From: Actinomycetes bacterium
GTDB lineage: Bacteria > Actinomycetota > Actinomycetes > Actinomycetales > Microbacteriaceae
Reading direction: 5' to 3'
Assembly (NCBI GenBank): GCA_023386675.1
Contig: JAEWJG010000184.1
Span: 1-9,529, forward strand
DNA length: 9,529 bases
This document shows positions 1-5,781 of this stretch, one piece after another. Made by a program: the position numbers and the translations under genes. The notes under the pieces are model-generated. The model saw only the letters and a list, made by a program, of their open reading frames with translations. It was not told the DNA's origin and made no database searches. Numbering within the stretch: the stretch's first letter is position 1; every line of letters begins with the position of its first letter.

Positions 1-197
1 GAGTGAAGGTCGGCGGCAGCGCGCTCGGCGTCGCCGCGGCGGGCCTGGTGGCGCCGCTCGGGCCGGCCGTCCTGATCGGCTGTTCCGCCGCCGTGTGCGG
101 GCTGACCCTCGCCGTTGCAGCCGTGGATGCAGCGGTCGCGCCCTCGCCCTCGCGCTCGGCCACAGCATCCACCCCTCCCGCGCCTGCTCGCCGCTAG
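1..197 (+). CDS. 3' end of a small hydrophobic (membrane) protein, truncated by window edge
   Basis: The frame is open from the first bases to a TAG at 195-197. A GTG at position 3 could be a start, but nothing upstream is visible, so I read this as the C-terminal end of a gene beginning outside the window. The visible 64 residues hold two hydrophobic stretches (roughly residues 6-27 and 30-46 from the GTG), suggesting one or two membrane segments. A Pro/Ser/Ala-rich, Arg-ending tail (APSPSRSATASTPPAPARR) follows. I do not recognise a family. The next gene starts 50 nt downstream with its own promoter-like sequence, so it is probably not in an operon with this one. The frame is short and high-GC, so part of the openness could be chance; codon usage with G/C in third positions supports it. 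Confidence 0.45.
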   Translation, partial: VKVGGSALGVAAAGLVAPLGPAVLIGCSAAVCGLTLAVAAVDAAVAPSPSRSATASTPPAPARR

Positions 198-213
198 ACA
201 CCGTCGGCAGCGG

Positions 214-247
214 TTGCGCGCGGCGCGCGTGGGCGTACCGTCGCGGC
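214..247 (+). promoter_or_regulatory. Probable leaderless promoter of the SRPBCC gene
   Basis: TACCGT at 236-241 fits the actinobacterial -10 pattern TAnnnT. Its last T lies 7 nt before the ATG at 248, so transcription would begin at the start codon itself. TTGCGC at 214-219 is a passable -35, 16 nt upstream. There is no Shine-Dalgarno sequence before the ATG, as expected for a leaderless mRNA. The octamer TGGGCGTA (230-237) recurs at exactly the same distance from the start of the second SRPBCC gene at 5353. The match to the pattern is seen; leaderless transcription is inferred. Confidence 0.5.
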
Positions 248-640
248 ATGCCCACCTACACCTCCTCCCGCCCGCTCGACGGAGACGCCGACGAGTACTT
301 CGACTACGTCTCCGACCCGGAGAACCTGCCCGCGTACTTCCCGCGCGTGACCTCGGCTCATGAGCTGCCCGACGGCAAGGTCGAGACGACGGCGCACGTC
401 GACGCCGACCGGGACGGGACCGACGAGACGGTCACCTCCGAAGCCGCGTTCGACGTCGACCGCGCCGCTCGCGAGATCACCTGGTCGGCGCCCGGCCCGC
501 ACGACTACCACGGCTCGCTGCGGCTCACCGACGACGGCGTCGAGCTCACCATCCACACGACGCAGGACTTCGACGGGATGCAGCAGGCACTGGACGGGTC
601 GCTCGCGAAGATCGCGGAGAACCTGCGCGCGAAGGCCTGA
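248..640 (+). CDS. SRPBCC (START-like) family protein
   Basis: This 130-residue cytosolic protein has the helix-grip pattern of the SRPBCC/polyketide-cyclase-like superfamily. It opens with a short strand (YTSSRPLDG), then an amphipathic helix containing DEYFDYVSDPENLPAYFPRV. Antiparallel strands follow (VETTAHVDADRDG, EITWSAPGP, HGSLRLTDDG, VELTIHTT), and it ends with a long C-terminal helix (MQQALDGSLAKIAENLRAKA). Such proteins bind hydrophobic ligands in an internal pocket, but the ligand cannot be read from sequence. The open frame extends upstream to 95. I chose the ATG at 248 because the family's first strand begins there and a leaderless-type -10 sits directly upstream. The dehalogenase-like gene starts 10 nt after the stop, so the two are probably cotranscribed. 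The protein is strongly acidic. Confidence 0.82.
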   Translation: MPTYTSSRPLDGDADEYFDYVSDPENLPAYFPRVTSAHELPDGKVETTAHVDADRDGTDETVTSEAAFDVDRAAREITWSAPGPHDYHGSLRLTDDGVELTIHTTQDFDGMQQALDGSLAKIAENLRAKA

Positions 641-650
641 GACCGGGAGC

Positions 651-1511
651 GTGTTCGACGGCTTCCGTACCACCGACGTCGATGTCGGCGAGGCGCGCAT
701 CCACGTGCGCTTCGGCGGCGAGGGGCCGCCGCTGGTGCTCCTCCACGGCCACCCGCGGACCGGAGCGACCTGGCACCGCGTCGCGCCTCTGCTCGTCGCG
801 GACGGCTTCACCGTCGTCGTGCCCGACCTCCGCGGCTACGGCCGGTCGACGGCCCCAGCGCCGCGGCCCGATCACGCGCAGGCGTCGAAGCGCGCGATGG
901 CGGAGGACGTGCTCGCCGTCCTGCGGTCGCTGGGTCATGACCGCTTCGATCTCGTCGGACACGACCGCGGCAGCTACGTCGCCTTCCGGCTCGCGATGGA
1001 CCATCCGGAGGCGGTGCGCCGCGTCGCACTACTAGACAGCATCCCGATCGTCCAGCACCTCGACCGGATCACGCCGGAGTTCGCGACCGAGTGGTACCAC
1101 TGGTTCTTCTTCGCGCAGCCGGAGACCCCGGAGCGTGTGATCGGCGCCGACCCGGACGCCTGGTACGGCGGCGATCCTGAAGGGATGGGCGCCGAGAACT
1201 TCGCCGAGCGCCGGGAGGCGGTTCATCGTCCTGAGGTCGTGCGTGCGATGCTCGAGGACTACCGCGCCGGGCTCACGGTCGACCGCGCCGACGAGGAGGC
1301 GGACCGTGCGGCGGGGCGCCGGCTCACCGTGCCGCTGCTCGCTCTGTGGTCTGAGCGCGACGACCTCGAGCGGCTGTTCGGCGACCCGCTGGCCATCTGG
1401 CGCGACTGGGCGGACGACGTCCGCGGCCACGGCATCGACTCGGGGCACCACGTCGCGGAGGAGGCGCCCGAGGAGCTCGCCGCCGCCCTCATTCCGTTCT
1501 TCAGGCACTGA
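651..1511 (+). CDS. Haloacetate-dehalogenase-like alpha/beta hydrolase
   Basis: This 286-residue protein has the alpha/beta-hydrolase fold and closely resembles fluoroacetate/haloacetate dehalogenases, which release halide from haloacetates through an aspartyl ester. The oxyanion region is HGHPRTGATW (32-41). The nucleophile elbow GHDRG has Asp105 instead of Ser. Asp129 is the likely acid and His266 (SGHH) the likely base. The halide-binding set of the fluoroacetate enzymes is present as His150-Trp151 and Tyr204 (in YRAG), as is the VIGADPDAWY segment. Arg106 after the nucleophile is kept, but the second carboxylate-binding Arg (four residues after the nucleophile) is Tyr109, so the substrate may not be haloacetate. 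The GTG at 651 is chosen because it gives the family-typical N-terminus xFDGF; its GGGAG lies unusually close. The 3' end overlaps the convergent kinase gene by 11 nt. Confidence 0.85.
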   Translation: MFDGFRTTDVDVGEARIHVRFGGEGPPLVLLHGHPRTGATWHRVAPLLVADGFTVVVPDLRGYGRSTAPAPRPDHAQASKRAMAEDVLAVLRSLGHDRFDLVGHDRGSYVAFRLAMDHPEAVRRVALLDSIPIVQHLDRITPEFATEWYHWFFFAQPETPERVIGADPDAWYGGDPEGMGAENFAERREAVHRPEVVRAMLEDYRAGLTVDRADEEADRAAGRRLTVPLLALWSERDDLERLFGDPLAIWRDWADDVRGHGIDSGHHVAEEAPEELAAALIPFFRH

Positions 1512-2643
1512 CCGGCTGCGACCCCGCCCTCGCGGGCAGGCTCGCGGCCAGGCGGAAGCCGTCGGCGGTGCGCTCCGCCCACACCGTCCCGTCGTGCGCA
1601 TCCAGGATCGCCCGGACGATCGCGAGACCCAGGCCGGAACGCACGGTCCCACCGCGGTCCGGCGTCCGCGCCGGATCGTCCAGCCAGCCGACCTCGAACA
1701 TCCGCTCCAGATCGGACTGCGGCACGCCCGGCCCCCGGTCGACCACGCCGAGCACGACCGCCCCGCCGATCGGAACGGCGGACACCTCGACAACGCTCAG
1801 CGGCGGCGCGTGCCGTACGGCGTTCCCGAGCAGGTTGGCCAGCACCCGCCCGAGGAGGTACGGATCCGCCCAGACGGTCCCCGCCACGTCGCCGTCGGCG
1901 ATCCGCACCCCGCGCGCTTCCGCCAGTACGCGCACGTCAGCGACCGCATCCGACACCGCATCGCGCACCACCACGTCCTCGCACCGCGGCCGTAGGGTGC
2001 CGCTCTGCAGCCGCGACAGCTCGAAGAGGTCGTCGACCATCCGGCTCATCGTGTCCGCCTGCTGGCGGATCCGCCCGCCGACCTCGGCCGGATCCTGCAC
2101 CATGCCCTCCTCGAGCATCTCGGCGAGCGCCCGGACGCCGGTCAACGGTGTTCGCAGGTCGTGGGAGATCCAGGCGAAGAACGCGCTGCGCGCCGCGTCG
2201 AGCCGCTCCAGCTCTTCGCGCGCGGCTGCCAGGCGCGCGGAGGTCTCGGCGAGTAGCGCGGACGTCGCAGCCACCTCCTTGGCCGCATCCCGACCGTGGA
2301 GCACCACCTCGCCGTCGCCCATCCGCCGCGCGGAGTCGGCGAGGGAGGCTATGGAACGCCGCACGCCCCGTGCGACGAGCCACGCGCCCGCCACGCTGAA
2401 CGCCGCGGCAACGGACACGATCCAGAGCAGCACCGTCAGGTCGTGCGGCGTGAAGTACATTCCGGCTGCGATGGCCAGCGTGGAACAAGCGATGGAGGCG
2501 ATGGCGGAAGCGACTACGACGGCGATGCGCCAGACGATGGAGGCCCGACGCACGAGACGGAGCACGACCGCGGCGAGGAGGGAGACAGCGGCGGTGCAGC
2601 CCAGGGTCACGACGACGATGAACCACAGGTCTGCGCTTTTCAT
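1501..2643 (-). CDS. Two-component sensor histidine kinase
   Basis: This 380-residue membrane kinase phosphorylates the regulator encoded just upstream. Three hydrophobic segments (about 6-31, 38-61 and 68-92) are joined by very short loops, so there is no extracytoplasmic sensor domain. A HAMP-like linker and coiled coil follow (about 93-150). The dimerisation/phosphoacceptor H-box is FFAWISHDLRTPL, with His161. The ATPase domain has the N-box LLGNAVRHA (Asn274), the G1 box VDRGPGVP (302 onward) and the G2 box SGLGLAIV (336-343). The ATG at 2643 is chosen because it overlaps the regulator's TGA as ATGA (2640-2643), a hallmark of translational coupling; an upstream in-frame ATG would add 14 residues inside the regulator gene. 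The signal is unknown. Cys16 and Cys53 lie in or near membrane segments. The 3' end overlaps the hydrolase gene tail to tail. Confidence 0.93.
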   Translation of the reverse strand: MKSADLWFIVVVTLGCTAAVSLLAAVVLRLVRRASIVWRIAVVVASAIASIACSTLAIAAGMYFTPHDLTVLLWIVSVAAAFSVAGAWLVARGVRRSIASLADSARRMGDGEVVLHGRDAAKEVAATSALLAETSARLAAAREELERLDAARSAFFAWISHDLRTPLTGVRALAEMLEEGMVQDPAEVGGRIRQQADTMSRMVDDLFELSRLQSGTLRPRCEDVVVRDAVSDAVADVRVLAEARGVRIADGDVAGTVWADPYLLGRVLANLLGNAVRHAPPLSVVEVSAVPIGGAVVLGVVDRGPGVPQSDLERMFEVGWLDDPARTPDRGGTVRSGLGLAIVRAILDAHDGTVWAERTADGFRLAASLPARAGSQPVSA

Positions 2644-3344
2644 AGCGCCTCCCCCTGCGGCGAGAACCGGTAACCCTCGCCCCACACGGTCAGCAGATGC
2701 CGCGGCTCGTGAGGTTCCGGCTCGATCTTCTCGCGCAGGCGGCGGATGTGAACGGTGACGGTCGATGCATCACCCCAGCTCCAGCCCCACACCTCGCGGA
2801 GCACCTCGTCGCGCGTCACCACCCGATTCGGATACAGCAGGAAGTAGTGGAAGAGCTCGTATTCGCGCGCGGTCAGCGCCACTTCATCGCCGCGCGCCCA
2901 CACGGTCCGTCGCGCCGGGTCAAGCCGGAAAGGGCCGGACTCGAAGGCCGCCGCCGGCCGGGGAGCCCGCGCTCGCCGCACCATCGCATCGACGCGGAGG
3001 AGCAGCTCGCGCAGAGAGAAGGGCTTGGTCAGATAGTCGTCGGCGCCGCGCTCCAGCCCGTCGATGCGATCGTCGACGCGATCGAGCGCGGTCAGCATCA
3101 GGATCGGGAGCCGGTCGTCCCGTTCACGTGCCCTCCGGCACAGCTCGTCACCGCTGACGCCGGGCAGCATCCGGTCGAGGACGAGCACATCGGGCAGTGG
3201 ACCGGAGAGCGCCCGGAGCCCGCTGGCGCCGTCGGCGAACGCAGCGACCCGGTAGCCGGCCGCCGTCAGGTAGTCGCTCACGACGCCGAGGACGGTCGGA
3301 TCGTCCTCCACCAGCATCGCCGTGAGCTGCGGGGTGGCGATCAT
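2640..3344 (-). CDS. OmpR/PhoB-family response regulator
   Basis: This 234-residue DNA-binding regulator pairs with the kinase encoded directly downstream. The receiver domain (about 8-118) has the acidic pair Glu13-Asp14-Asp15, the phosphorylation site Asp57 (VLVLDRMLPG), Thr85 (LMLTA) and Lys107 (YLTKPF). The winged-helix output domain (about 135-228) contains LTAREYELFHYFLLYPNRVVTRDEVLREVWG and ends with STVTVHIRRLREKI and TVWGEGYRF, all typical of the OmpR/PhoB class. The frame stays open 175 codons further upstream, but that extension runs antisense through the DM13 gene, so I take the ATG at 3344. No Shine-Dalgarno sequence precedes it; AAGAT at -11 to -7 may be a leaderless -10. It is divergent from the DM13/DoxX operon across 138 bp, which it plausibly regulates along with itself. 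Confidence 0.93.
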   Translation of the reverse strand: MIATPQLTAMLVEDDPTVLGVVSDYLTAAGYRVAAFADGASGLRALSGPLPDVLVLDRMLPGVSGDELCRRARERDDRLPILMLTALDRVDDRIDGLERGADDYLTKPFSLRELLLRVDAMVRRARAPRPAAAFESGPFRLDPARRTVWARGDEVALTAREYELFHYFLLYPNRVVTRDEVLREVWGWSWGDASTVTVHIRRLREKIEPEPHEPRHLLTVWGEGYRFSPQGEAL

Positions 3345-3370
3345 GTGCCCATCTTGGCCGGACGCACGCG

Positions 3371-3434
3371 GCCGAACCTGAGTTCTTACAGGGTTGAAAT
3401 GTCTGACCCACGGTCTCACGCCGGTTGTTAGCGT
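3371..3434. promoter_or_regulatory. Candidate regulatory region between two-component system and DM13 operon
   Basis: The 138-bp divergent intergenic region is visibly richer in A/T than its flanks. It contains GAAC-N4-GTTC (3374-3385), CCTG-N8-CAGG (3377-3392), and two GTT-starting units exactly 11 bp apart (3382 and 3393), a period typical of OmpR/PhoB-type binding sites. TAGCGT at 3429-3434 fits a -10 TAnnnT for the rightward operon, which would give a leader of about 42 nt; no good -35 is visible at normal spacing. The pattern is seen; binding by the adjacent regulator is inferred. Confidence 0.3.
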
Positions 3435-3466
3435 CATCTCGCCTCGGCACCGGGCCTGGGCAGCAC

Positions 3467-3473
3467 AAGGAGA
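3467..3473 (+). promoter_or_regulatory. Strong ribosome binding site for the DM13 lipoprotein
   Basis: AAGGAGA lies 9 nt before the ATG at 3483. It is the best Shine-Dalgarno match in the window and fixes that start. Confidence 0.8.
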
Positions 3474-3482
3474 TACACCACA

Positions 3483-3914
3483 ATGCGCAAGACTCTCGCC
3501 CTCGCGGTCGCCGCGGTCGCCCTCACCGTCGGCCTCACCGCCTGCTCGGCGTCGTCGGAGGCCACGACCGGCTCCAGCCCGACCGCGGCGTCCTCGACCT
3601 CGTCCTCCTCCAAGACCTTGACCGGCACATTCACCGGTCTGAACGGCAAGAAGGTCGCCGGCGCCGTCACCATCAGCAGCGGCACGATCACCCTCTCCGG
3701 CTTCTCCTCGGACGAGGGTCCGGATCTCCACCTCTACCTGGCGAATGGAACGGACGAGGCCGCGGTGACCGCCGGCAAGGAGGTCGAGGGCGTCGCGTAC
3801 GACCAGGCCGACCAGACCTTCTCGCTCAAGGGGATCGACGCCTCCCAGTACAAGAACGTCGTCGTCCACTGCGACAAGGCCAAGGCGACGTTCGGCGCCG
3901 CAGCCCTCTCGTGA
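3483..3914 (+). CDS. DM13-domain lipoprotein
   Basis: This 143-residue protein is exported and lipid-anchored. It has an N-terminal Met-Arg-Lys, a hydrophobic core and the lipobox LTAC, with Cys21 as the lipidated residue. A Ser/Thr-rich linker (22-44) follows, then a DM13-like domain (about 45-143): TGTFTGLNGKKVAGAVTI, the signature GPDLHLYLA (79-87), and the end motif YKNVVVHC-DKAKATFGAAAL with Cys130. DM13 domains have been proposed to act in extracellular redox or electron transfer, with the conserved Cys central; this is a family-level prediction, not shown here. Its stop codon overlaps the start of the DoxX-like gene (GTGA), so the two are almost certainly cotranslated and probably act together at the outer face of the membrane. 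The divergent two-component system is the likely regulator. Confidence 0.85.
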   Translation: MRKTLALAVAAVALTVGLTACSASSEATTGSSPTAASSTSSSSKTLTGTFTGLNGKKVAGAVTISSGTITLSGFSSDEGPDLHLYLANGTDEAAVTAGKEVEGVAYDQADQTFSLKGIDASQYKNVVVHCDKAKATFGAAALS

Positions 3915-4411
3915 CCCGACGTTCCGTGAACGCGGCCCTCGCCGCTGCGCCCATCCTGGTCGGCGCGGCGAGGGTCGCCCTCGGCGTCTTCTGGCTGCTG
4001 GAGGGCATCCTCAAATACCGAGCGGGGTTCGGCGCGGCCGATATCGGCTTCGTGATCGACGGTGCCGCGAACAACCCTCGCGTCCCCGGGTATTTCGCGG
4101 CCTTCGCCGATACGGTCATGCGACCGCTTCCGGCACTGTTCGGTTTCGCGATCCCTCTTCTCGAGACGGGCCTCGGCGTCGTCCTGATCCTGGGCGTGCT
4201 CACACGGGTTGCCGCAGCGATGTCGATCGTGACGTTGCTGCTGTACTGGTCGTCCGATCAGTTGATCTGGCAGTACCCCGTGATGGCGATCCTCAGCGTC
4301 GTGGTCCTCGCGTGGCCCGTCGCCGCCCGGGCGCTCTCGGTCTCGACGGTGGCCGAACGCCGGATCGCTCGCCTGCGCACAGCTCCTGGCCGGCTCCGCG
4401 ACTGGCTCTGA
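3911..4411 (+). CDS. DoxX-like integral membrane protein
   Basis: This 166-residue protein has four likely membrane segments (about 14-33, 72-88, 86-108 and 122-141) and a basic cytoplasmic tail (RRIARLRTAPGRLRDWL). It has the DoxX/DoxD-like pattern: an opening helix with RVALGVFWLLEGILKY, a loop with GYFAAFADTVMRPLP, and the conserved Glu85 in PLLETGLGVVLILGVLTRVAA. DoxX relatives are small subunits of membrane oxidoreductases or partners in redox and detoxification complexes; the substrate here is unknown. The GTG at 3911 is chosen because it overlaps the preceding TGA (GTGA, 4 nt). The open frame extends back to 3425, but that would run through the whole lipoprotein gene out of frame. The 3' end is 10 nt from the convergent PAP2 gene. 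Confidence 0.82.
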   Translation: MTRRSVNAALAAAPILVGAARVALGVFWLLEGILKYRAGFGAADIGFVIDGAANNPRVPGYFAAFADTVMRPLPALFGFAIPLLETGLGVVLILGVLTRVAAAMSIVTLLLYWSSDQLIWQYPVMAILSVVVLAWPVAARALSVSTVAERRIARLRTAPGRLRDWL

Positions 4412-4421
4412 TGAAGCGGCG

Positions 4422-5246
4422 TCAGGCGAGCCGGCGGTAGAGCCGGTTGCCGGCGGCCGCGATCACGAGCCCGGTCGCGACGATCGCGGCGACCCCGCCG
4501 GCGTACGCGATGAACAGGTGCTCGGTCCCCGATTGGGTGGAGAAGTACGTCACCAGCAGCGCGACGATCGAGCCGAGGCCGCACACCGCTCCGACCCAGA
4601 CCAGCGGCCACAGCTTGCTGCGGACGGGAGGCTCGGCACCCGGCAGGCGCAACCCCGACAGCACGATCCCGGCCAGGCTGCCCCAGAACGCGACCACCAG
4701 CATGCCCGCGACGACGTCGCTCGGCCGGTGCCACTGCTCCACCAGGGTGGATGCACCCGCCGCGATCGTGAAGACCGAGCCGACCACCGCGGCGAGCGGC
4801 CGGAAGCGCGGCGACGCCAGCAGGAAGACGACGAGCGCGGCGGAGGCGGCGACCGACGTATGGCCGGACGGGAGGGAGTTGGAGAGCCCCACATCCACTC
4901 CCTTCTCCGGCCGGGAGAGGATGGTGTACTTGAGCACCTGCGTGCTCACGTTCGCGGCGATCGCGGCGCCGACCGCGACCGCGAAGACCAGCCAGTTGCG
5001 CCGCACCAGCACGATGACGATCGCCGTCACCGCCCCGATGACGACCGAGGCGGCGGGCAGCGCGTCGAGGAAGGCGTGCGCGAATTCGATCACGTCGCCC
5101 TTCCAGGCGTCCGCCCCGGCGAACGCGCGCTCGTCGATCACCTGACCGATGTAGCTGCGCACGAATACGACGTACACGGCGACGAACAGCAGCGCGGACA
5201 CGAGCGCACCCCAGACGAAGGGGAGGGCGCGCAGGCTCGATCGCAT
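4422..5246 (-). CDS. PAP2-family membrane phosphatase
   Basis: This 274-residue polytopic protein belongs to the PAP2 (lipid phosphatase) superfamily, which dephosphorylates phospholipids or polyprenyl pyrophosphates at the outer membrane face. Membrane segments lie at about 8-29, 63-81, 84-104, 132-145, 150-167, 183-200, 213-234 and 243-265. Motif 1 is KYTILSRP (Lys106, Arg112, Pro113), with five rather than six residues between Lys and Arg-Pro. Motif 2 is LPSGHTS with His129. Motif 3 is STLVEQWHRPSD, keeping His173 and Asp177, but the usual Arg is Thr167. I chose the ATG at 5246 because GGAAGG lies 4 nt upstream; an in-frame GTG four codons earlier lacks spaced Shine-Dalgarno support. Divergent from the second SRPBCC gene (106 bp). 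Confidence 0.87.
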   Translation of the reverse strand: MRSSLRALPFVWGALVSALLFVAVYVVFVRSYIGQVIDERAFAGADAWKGDVIEFAHAFLDALPAASVVIGAVTAIVIVLVRRNWLVFAVAVGAAIAANVSTQVLKYTILSRPEKGVDVGLSNSLPSGHTSVAASAALVVFLLASPRFRPLAAVVGSVFTIAAGASTLVEQWHRPSDVVAGMLVVAFWGSLAGIVLSGLRLPGAEPPVRSKLWPLVWVGAVCGLGSIVALLVTYFSTQSGTEHLFIAYAGGVAAIVATGLVIAAAGNRLYRRLA

Positions 5247-5250
5247 AGTG

Positions 5251-5256
5251 CCTTCC
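5251..5256 (-). promoter_or_regulatory. Ribosome binding site of the PAP2 gene
   Basis: On the minus strand GGAAGG precedes the ATG at 5246 by 4 nt. It supports this start over the upstream GTG. Confidence 0.6.
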
Positions 5257-5316
5257 ACCCTTCCACAAGCGACCCTGAGATTCCCGGACGAACGCCCAAC
5301 AGGGGCAGAACTACGC

Positions 5317-5352
5317 TCGACGATTCCCTGTGGATGGGCGTAGACCGGCCGC
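5317..5352 (+). promoter_or_regulatory. Probable leaderless-type promoter of second SRPBCC gene
   Basis: TAGACC at 5341-5346 occupies the -12 to -7 position relative to the ATG at 5353. It matches the first bases of TAnnnT but has C at the last position. TCGACG at 5317-5322 is a possible -35 (18-nt spacer). The octamer TGGGCGTA (5335-5342) is identical in sequence and in distance to the start codon (18 nt) to the one before the first SRPBCC gene at 248. No Shine-Dalgarno sequence is visible. Confidence 0.42.
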
Positions 5353-5775
5353 ATGAGACGAATTGAGGACACCATCGAGATCGAGGCGCCGGCGCACGAC
5401 GTGTACCTGGCCATCCGGACGCTCGACTCCTACCCGGACTGGCTGCGGCACTCGATCGTGTACCACGGGACGCGAACGGGGGGCCCGGGAGGCTACGTGG
5501 ACGCGACCACGGTCGGCCGGATGAGCGGCCGGCTGCTCGAGGACCAGCCCGACCGGATGCTGCACTTCCACCAGGCCGTGCGCTCGGGCGGCGTGGACGC
5601 GGACATCCGCTACGTGGTCGACGGCACCACCGCCTCCACCCGCGTCACCCGCGTCGGTGAGCTGACCACGCACGGCGTTTTCCGGGCGATGCAGCCGGTG
5701 CTCGTGCGCATGGCGGCGGCCGAGAGCAGGAGGACGATGCGGGCGCTCAAGGCGCACGTCGAGCATCCGGGGTGA
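5353..5775 (+). CDS. SRPBCC family protein (second copy type)
   Basis: This 140-residue protein has the SRPBCC/polyketide-cyclase-like layout. A first strand (EDTIEIEAP) leads into a helix AHDVYLAIRTLDSYPDWLRHSIVY. Curved-sheet strands follow (GYVDATTVGRMSGR, RMLHFHQAVRSGG, DADIRYVVDG, STRVTRVGELTT), and a long basic C-terminal helix closes it (VLVRMAAAESRRTMRALKAHVE). It probably binds a hydrophobic ligand, and no catalytic residues can be assigned. It is not a close duplicate of the SRPBCC protein at 248-640: the helix 1 region is similar in plan only. The ATG at 5353 has no Shine-Dalgarno sequence but a promoter-like word directly upstream. The gene stands alone, divergent from PAP2 and only 6 nt from the convergent methyltransferase gene. 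Confidence 0.82.
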   Translation: MRRIEDTIEIEAPAHDVYLAIRTLDSYPDWLRHSIVYHGTRTGGPGGYVDATTVGRMSGRLLEDQPDRMLHFHQAVRSGGVDADIRYVVDGTTASTRVTRVGELTTHGVFRAMQPVLVRMAAAESRRTMRALKAHVEHPG

Positions 5776-5781
5776 GCGGGC

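Noticed and set aside
1568..2758. 396-codon plus-strand frame opposite the histidine kinase
   Set aside because: Mirror of the kinase gene, composed mainly of Arg, Ser, Thr and Ala with no motif; the kinase has every expected box.
3345..3869. N-terminal extension of the response regulator
   Set aside because: The extra 175 codons run antisense through the DM13 gene and its promoter region; the receiver domain starts normally from the ATG at 3344.
3425..3910. N-terminal extension of the DoxX-like protein
   Set aside because: It overlaps the lipoprotein gene out of frame and is Arg/Gly/His-rich; the GTGA overlap at 3911 gives a family-sized protein.
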